A DNA stretch of 64,000 bases from Bidens hawaiensis. Taxonomy: Eukaryota; Streptophyta; Magnoliopsida; Asterales; Asteraceae. The stretch spans positions 2,208,692 through 2,272,691 of the forward strand of contig JAIQDT010000226.1 of assembly GCA_021521415.1 (NCBI GenBank), written 5' to 3'. The notes under the pieces were generated by a model. That model saw only the letters and a list, made by a program, of their open reading frames with translations, did no database searches and had not been told where the DNA came from. A program made the position numbers and the translations under genes. Of this stretch, positions 60,279 through 64,000 are shown one piece after another; the stretch's first letter is position 1; every line of letters begins with the position of its first letter.

Positions 60279-61084
60279 TGTATAGAGGTAGGCTGCCAAA
60301 AAGACCCAAATACCCTTAAGGACTACCCGCGTCTCAATCAGAAGTCCATCATAAGGCACCCGCGGGACATACAAACCATCCGCATAATCATTTGAGGAAG
60401 AAACACCCTCAAAGCACATGCGGAAGCATCATAGAACCCTCAAAGGTCATCCGCAAGAAGGAATATCCTTCCGTGTAAATAACCACGAAGTAAGTGCTCC
60501 GGGACAGCTGTCAATAACCAATTACCTTCTAGAAGAATTACCAAGATGCTTTCTTGGGTAATACGTGATCCCTCAGCCAATCAGCCAATAACACCTGGCA
60601 AGTTCGTTATAACCGTGCACATGGCCAATATTCTCCCGTCAATCAATGGGAAAGAGACACGTGTCCAGGTTGTTATACATACACATGCAACGTATAAGTT
60701 GAACCTGTCACATAAGGACACGTGTCCAAACGGTTATGCAGGCATCTTCTTAAGGGACAGCTGGCCCAATCACCTTCCCACACTCTTCGGCTATAAATAC
60801 CCTCTCAATTATCATGAGGTATTCATTCACTCCCACGGTACTCTCTCAATTTACTTAAGTGCTTATCTTCTACAGAACAGTACTTATTCTCACGCCGGAG
60901 GGTGGTTACGGGAAGAACTCCCTCTTGTCCTTCCCGTAACGAGCTCACGGTGTCTGTTTTGCAGGTGCTTGTCATTGGACTTTAGGCAATTGGGTTCATA
61001 TCGTGTTGGCAGTAAACCGTATCCTACTCTGTTGACTCATTGGATCCATGACCCGTTAGTGGGGAGAGGATCAGTGTTTCTTCA
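60279..61084 (+). repeat. 5' LTR of the Tat-like gypsy element
   Basis: The right end (...GTGTTTCTTCA at 61084) is fixed by the primer site that follows. The left end is proposed at TGTATAGAGG (60279). A TATA box, GGCTATAAATACCC, lies at about 60789-60802. U3 has two direct copies of an ACACGTGTCC block 61 bases apart (60657 and 60718) and a GACAGCTGTC palindrome near 60504. The 203-codon open frame through this LTR is not a gene. Confidence 0.65.
60789..60802 (+). promoter_or_regulatory. TATA box in the Tat-like LTR
   Basis: GGCTATAAATACCC is a near-ideal plant TATA box. A start about 30 bases on would give an R-U5 of roughly 255 bases. Confidence 0.7.
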
Positions 61085-61085
61085 T

Positions 61086-61100
61086 TGGCGCCATCCGTGC
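61086..61100 (+). other. Primer binding site of the Tat-like element
   Basis: TGGCGCCATCCGTGC begins one base after the LTR. TGGCGCC-type sites are usual in Tat/Athila and other gypsy elements and pair with the 3' end of a tRNA other than initiator Met. Confidence 0.8.
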
Positions 61101-61227
61101 TTGTGGTTAGAACAGCAATTTTTGTTTTCGAAGTTACGATATAAGCCAAATTCCTAAAGGGCCGACGGGGACCTCAGAACAAACCCCACGTGTTACTAAC
61201 CTAGAAACACGTGAGAGAGCAACGTCA

Positions 61228-62750
61228 TTGTTCGCTCATAATCTTACTCCCGATGAGCAAGATGATGTTGTGACATCCGGAGGTTTTACTTTGGGTGGTT
61301 CGTCAACTCGAAAGCATTTTACCCCACTGGCAGACGCTGCTCCAATGGGTACAAGAAATGTAGTAACACCAACTGGTACCCCAGGGGTTACAGCTCAAAG
61401 AGGTTCTAATTTGGGAGATCTTGGGCGAATTATGAGAAATAATCGCCAGACTCACCTAGAATTGGACCTCGAAGAACATTCAGGTGACTCAGCCCCGGTG
61501 AAAACTCATACAACAAGCCATAGATCTGAGGGACTCTTGTCTCCAGATGAGTGTTCCGTATCCAACAAGAGAGTTTGGCCGCTGCATATGGACGAAGGGT
61601 ACAGAATGAATGACTTCACGCCCGTACCCTGAGCTATGATGATCCTCCTAGGAGATCTATTTCTCCTCCAATAAGGGGAAGTCATATTCAGTACAGTCAC
61701 CCAGAAGAGCAAAACCAGAGAGAAATTCCAAGGTTACGTCCTCGTCCCCGTATAAATATGCGAGTACCGTCTTACGAAGAAGAACTTGACGGACACGACT
61801 TGACATATCATACGAGAGGTAGCTATTACAGCGGAGACAGCCGTTTTCTTTCATTTGGAGAGGCTAGTTACCCGCGATCGGTTATTCGCCACACGGAATA
61901 TTACAGCAACGCGGAACATGATTTCTCCAAACCATATCGCCCGGAATCATTCGCAGAAAAATCAAAGTTCATTCCGGCCATTGCGACAGCTCCGTTCCCG
62001 ATAAACACAAAAATACCAACATCTGTTGGGACATATAACGGGATGACGGACCCTAGTGATCACTTGCTGAGGTTCGAAGCAGTTGGAGGAGTCAGTGGTT
62101 GGACTCTACCATATTGGTGTCATATGTTCGCATTGACATTTACTGGAGCTGCACTAGAATGGTTTGAAAAATTGCCTTGCTGACACATTAAGAGTTGGAA
62201 AGACTTTGTAGCAAAGTTTTCCCAGCACTTTAGTCAACAAAAGAAACACACTCGTGACATGTCTGAAATACTTGATGTAGTAAGGCGAAATAATGAATCC
62301 ATTGAAGATTTCATTACCCGTTTCAATAATGAGAGCCTTAATATTGGCGGGGTTAGTGAAGACATGCTGAGAGGAGCATTCCGAAAGAACGTAAATAGTG
62401 ACGCTTTGATTCGTACTTTAACCGGAAGAGACGGTATGCCCAAATCTTGGGACGAAATCATGACGTCAGCTAAGTTATTTGCAAGGACTGAGAAAACCTT
62501 GGGATCCGGCAGTCAAAAACAAGTGCTAAAAGTCGAATTCCAAACACCAAGACCAAATCGACAGGCCAAAGGGCCAATTTGGTCAAGGCTGTAACCAAGT
62601 ACAGAAGCACCAAAGCAATTTGATGCGAGATCATTGATTAGCAACAAGAACAAACGTAACTTTCCCGCACGTTCGTCCAATTACAGTTGGACTCAGTTGT
62701 CAAAATCTCTATCAGAAAATCCTCAAGACCGAGAACCTGACTTTCCGCAT
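61228..62750 (+). pseudogene. Tat-like gypsy gag, broken
   Basis: An N-terminal stretch (61228-61632) is followed after a frame change by the gag core from 61758: FPINTKIPTSVGTYNGMTDP, HLLRFEAVGG and LTFTGAALEWFEKLPC, then a TGA stop at 62181-62183 where Trp or Gly is usual, and the same frame on through IKSWKDFVAKFSQHF, LDVVRRNNESIEDFITRFNN and AKLFARTEKTLG to 62594. This is the Tat/Athila-type retrotransposon gag pattern. One frameshift and two stops disable it. Confidence 0.85.
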
Positions 62751-63800
62751 GCCGCAACCACTACCAAGGAAATCATTCCTTGACAGTAATAAACATTGTA
62801 CGTACCATGATGACATAGGACACAACACAAACGAATGTGTGGCTTTCAGAAATGAAATAGAGGCAGCGGAAAAAAATGGGAAGTTAAACCATTTGGTCAA
62901 AAGTGTGCGACCAGGGGCTGGTAAACCTCTCACAAAGGACAACCAGGGCCCAGCCAAAAGGCAAATAAAAGATCTGAATGTTCATATGATTCACGGAGGC
63001 CAGCAAACCAGTGGAAAGAGGAAAGAATTTGAGGACGCAGAATGGAAGAATGAGCCTGTCATTTTTCCGCGTGTCAAAGGAGGGCCATGCAATAAAAATC
63101 CTTTGATAATTACCGCCTTATTCGGACACTATCGGTCACAATATGTGTTCTTCGATACCGGTAGTACGTCCGACATTATGTATGAACAGTGCTTTGAACA
63201 GCTTGAGGAAGAGGATAAGAACGATTGCGACCTATTCACGCACCCGTTTCTGGGTTTGGTGGGGAAATAATGCACCCGCGGGGTGTCATTACTTTCCCGG
63301 TCACACTTAGTGATGGAGTTCACTCAAGAACTGAGGAGGTTGAATTCTTAGTTTTACCGGCAACCTCAAAACATGATATTATCCTCGGACGAGAAGCAAT
63401 TGGTGACTTCAGTGCTCACCCATCCACAGCTCACGAAGCAGTAGGGGTTCCGACCCGTACTTGTGTAGCAATAATTCATGTTAATCGACATTGCTTCACA
63501 ACCGAAAGCTCAAGACCAAGTAAGGTTTCGAAACAAAATCAGAGAACTGAGCCAGAGAAATGGGTACTTAACAAGAAATTCCCTGATCAAACAGTAATAA
63601 TAGGGCCAGCCATCTCCAAAATTGTTCGAACCTTCTTAAAACAATTATTGACAAAGAATATCGACATCTTTGCGTGGCAACCCTCGGACATGACAGGTGT
63701 CCCGTGGAACATTTCAGAGCACAAGTTGAAGGTGAATCCGTTGATCACCCCAATTGTGCAAAAGAAGCAGAAAATGGGCCCCGAACAGACAAAGCCATGA
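62749..63800 (+). pseudogene. Tat-like gypsy protease region, broken
   Basis: The open piece 62749-63270 has a CTYHDDIGHNTNEC knuckle-like motif and then the protease active site YVFFDTGSTSDIMYEQCF. A -1 frame change near 63240 leads to 63225-63800, which continues the protease fold (FPVTLSDGVHSRTEEVEFLV, KHDIILGREAI) and the linker to RT. The catalytic DTG is intact. The CNKNPLIITALFG phrase just before it is also typical of this lineage. Confidence 0.85.
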
Positions 63801-64000
63801 ACGAGCAAGTGCAAGACCTTCTACATGCTAGGATTATCTGAGAAATCAAGTACCAAACATGGGTGGCAAACCCAGTGATGGTCCCAAAAAGTAATGGAAC
63901 ATGGAGGATGTGTATAGATTATAAAGATCTAAACAAGGCATGTCCGAAAGATTGTTACCCACTTTCGAAAATTGACTTAAAGGTAGACGCTGTGGCCCCA
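63801..64000 (+). pseudogene. Tat-like gypsy reverse transcriptase, start only
   Basis: It reads KPMNEQVQDLLHARII, a stop at about 63839-63841, then EIKYQTWVANPVMVPKSNGT, WRMCIDYKDLNKACPKDCYP and LSKIDLKVD to the window edge. KACPKDCYPL is characteristic of Tat-lineage RT. The rest lies beyond the window. Confidence 0.88.

Noticed and set aside
60546..61157. 203-codon plus-strand ORF
   Set aside because: It runs through the LTR, across the TATA box and primer site of the Tat-like element. No domain and no gene-like start.
1..64000. CRISPR array, bacterial operons or tRNA/rRNA genes
   Set aside because: The tandem repeats are LTR arrays without unique spacers of constant size, and I found no tRNA or rRNA signature. 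The sequence is plainly plant nuclear.

Overview
This is a stretch of flowering-plant nuclear DNA, almost entirely repetitive. The one ordinary host gene I can support is a two-EF-hand polcalcin at 45484-45738. Its presence, GT-AG introns, plant-type TATA boxes, plant LTR-retrotransposon lineages (Tekay/Del-like and Tat-like Ty3/gypsy, several Ty1/copia) and Helitron ends all indicate a higher plant. A large extra ORF found beside copia remnants resembles, from memory, hypothetical proteins common in composites (Asteraceae), so Asteraceae is my best guess; that is inference.

Layout. 230-11007: a complete, very young Ty3/gypsy element on the minus strand, with two 2547-bp LTRs that look identical, a CTAAG target duplication, PBS, PPT and an intact 1483-codon gag-pol. 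11008-19822: an old, broken copia element on the plus strand. Its gag is split by a 2514-bp solo LTR (12362-14875) with TAAAC duplication, and a 3' LTR lies at 18873-19822. 19823-24450 (minus): a copia RNase H fragment fused to a broken 'additional ORF' (aORF copy A) with a TATA box and an apparent leader intron. 25862-30669 (minus): a third copia element, lightly damaged, with a 5' LTR and PBS but no recognisable 3' LTR. 30670-31746 (plus): a C-terminal aORF piece (D), a PPT and an LTR. 31770-38267 (plus): a 400-bp tandem repeat, TATA box, leader intron and aORF copy B, followed by an LTR (38268-39312) and another copia RNase H relic. 40940-44700 (plus): aORF copy C, ending in a PPT and an LTR, bracketed by arrays of TAACGAAT/ATTCGTTA. 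45484-45738: polcalcin. About 45.9-53.98 kb: Helitron sequence carrying captured exon fragments, one of them a recognisable ABCC transporter nucleotide-binding domain. 54.0-56.2 kb: a probable LTR with a TATA box, 32-bp tandem repeats and GC-rich palindromes. 56.2-60.3 kb: degenerate non-coding repeats, including an inverted pair. 60.3-64.0 kb: 5' LTR, PBS, gag, protease and the start of RT of a Tat-like gypsy element, cut by the window end.

The two themes most worth following are these. First, the aORF family: three divergent copies share the same ordered motifs, and two of them sit behind what look like their own promoter and leader intron. Second, the non-coding parts of nearly every element are saturated with a private short motif in both orientations or with repeated hairpins. 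The clearest case is a TATA-bearing hairpin present three times in the 3' non-coding region and once in each LTR of the young element, with arms that change in sequence but stay complementary.
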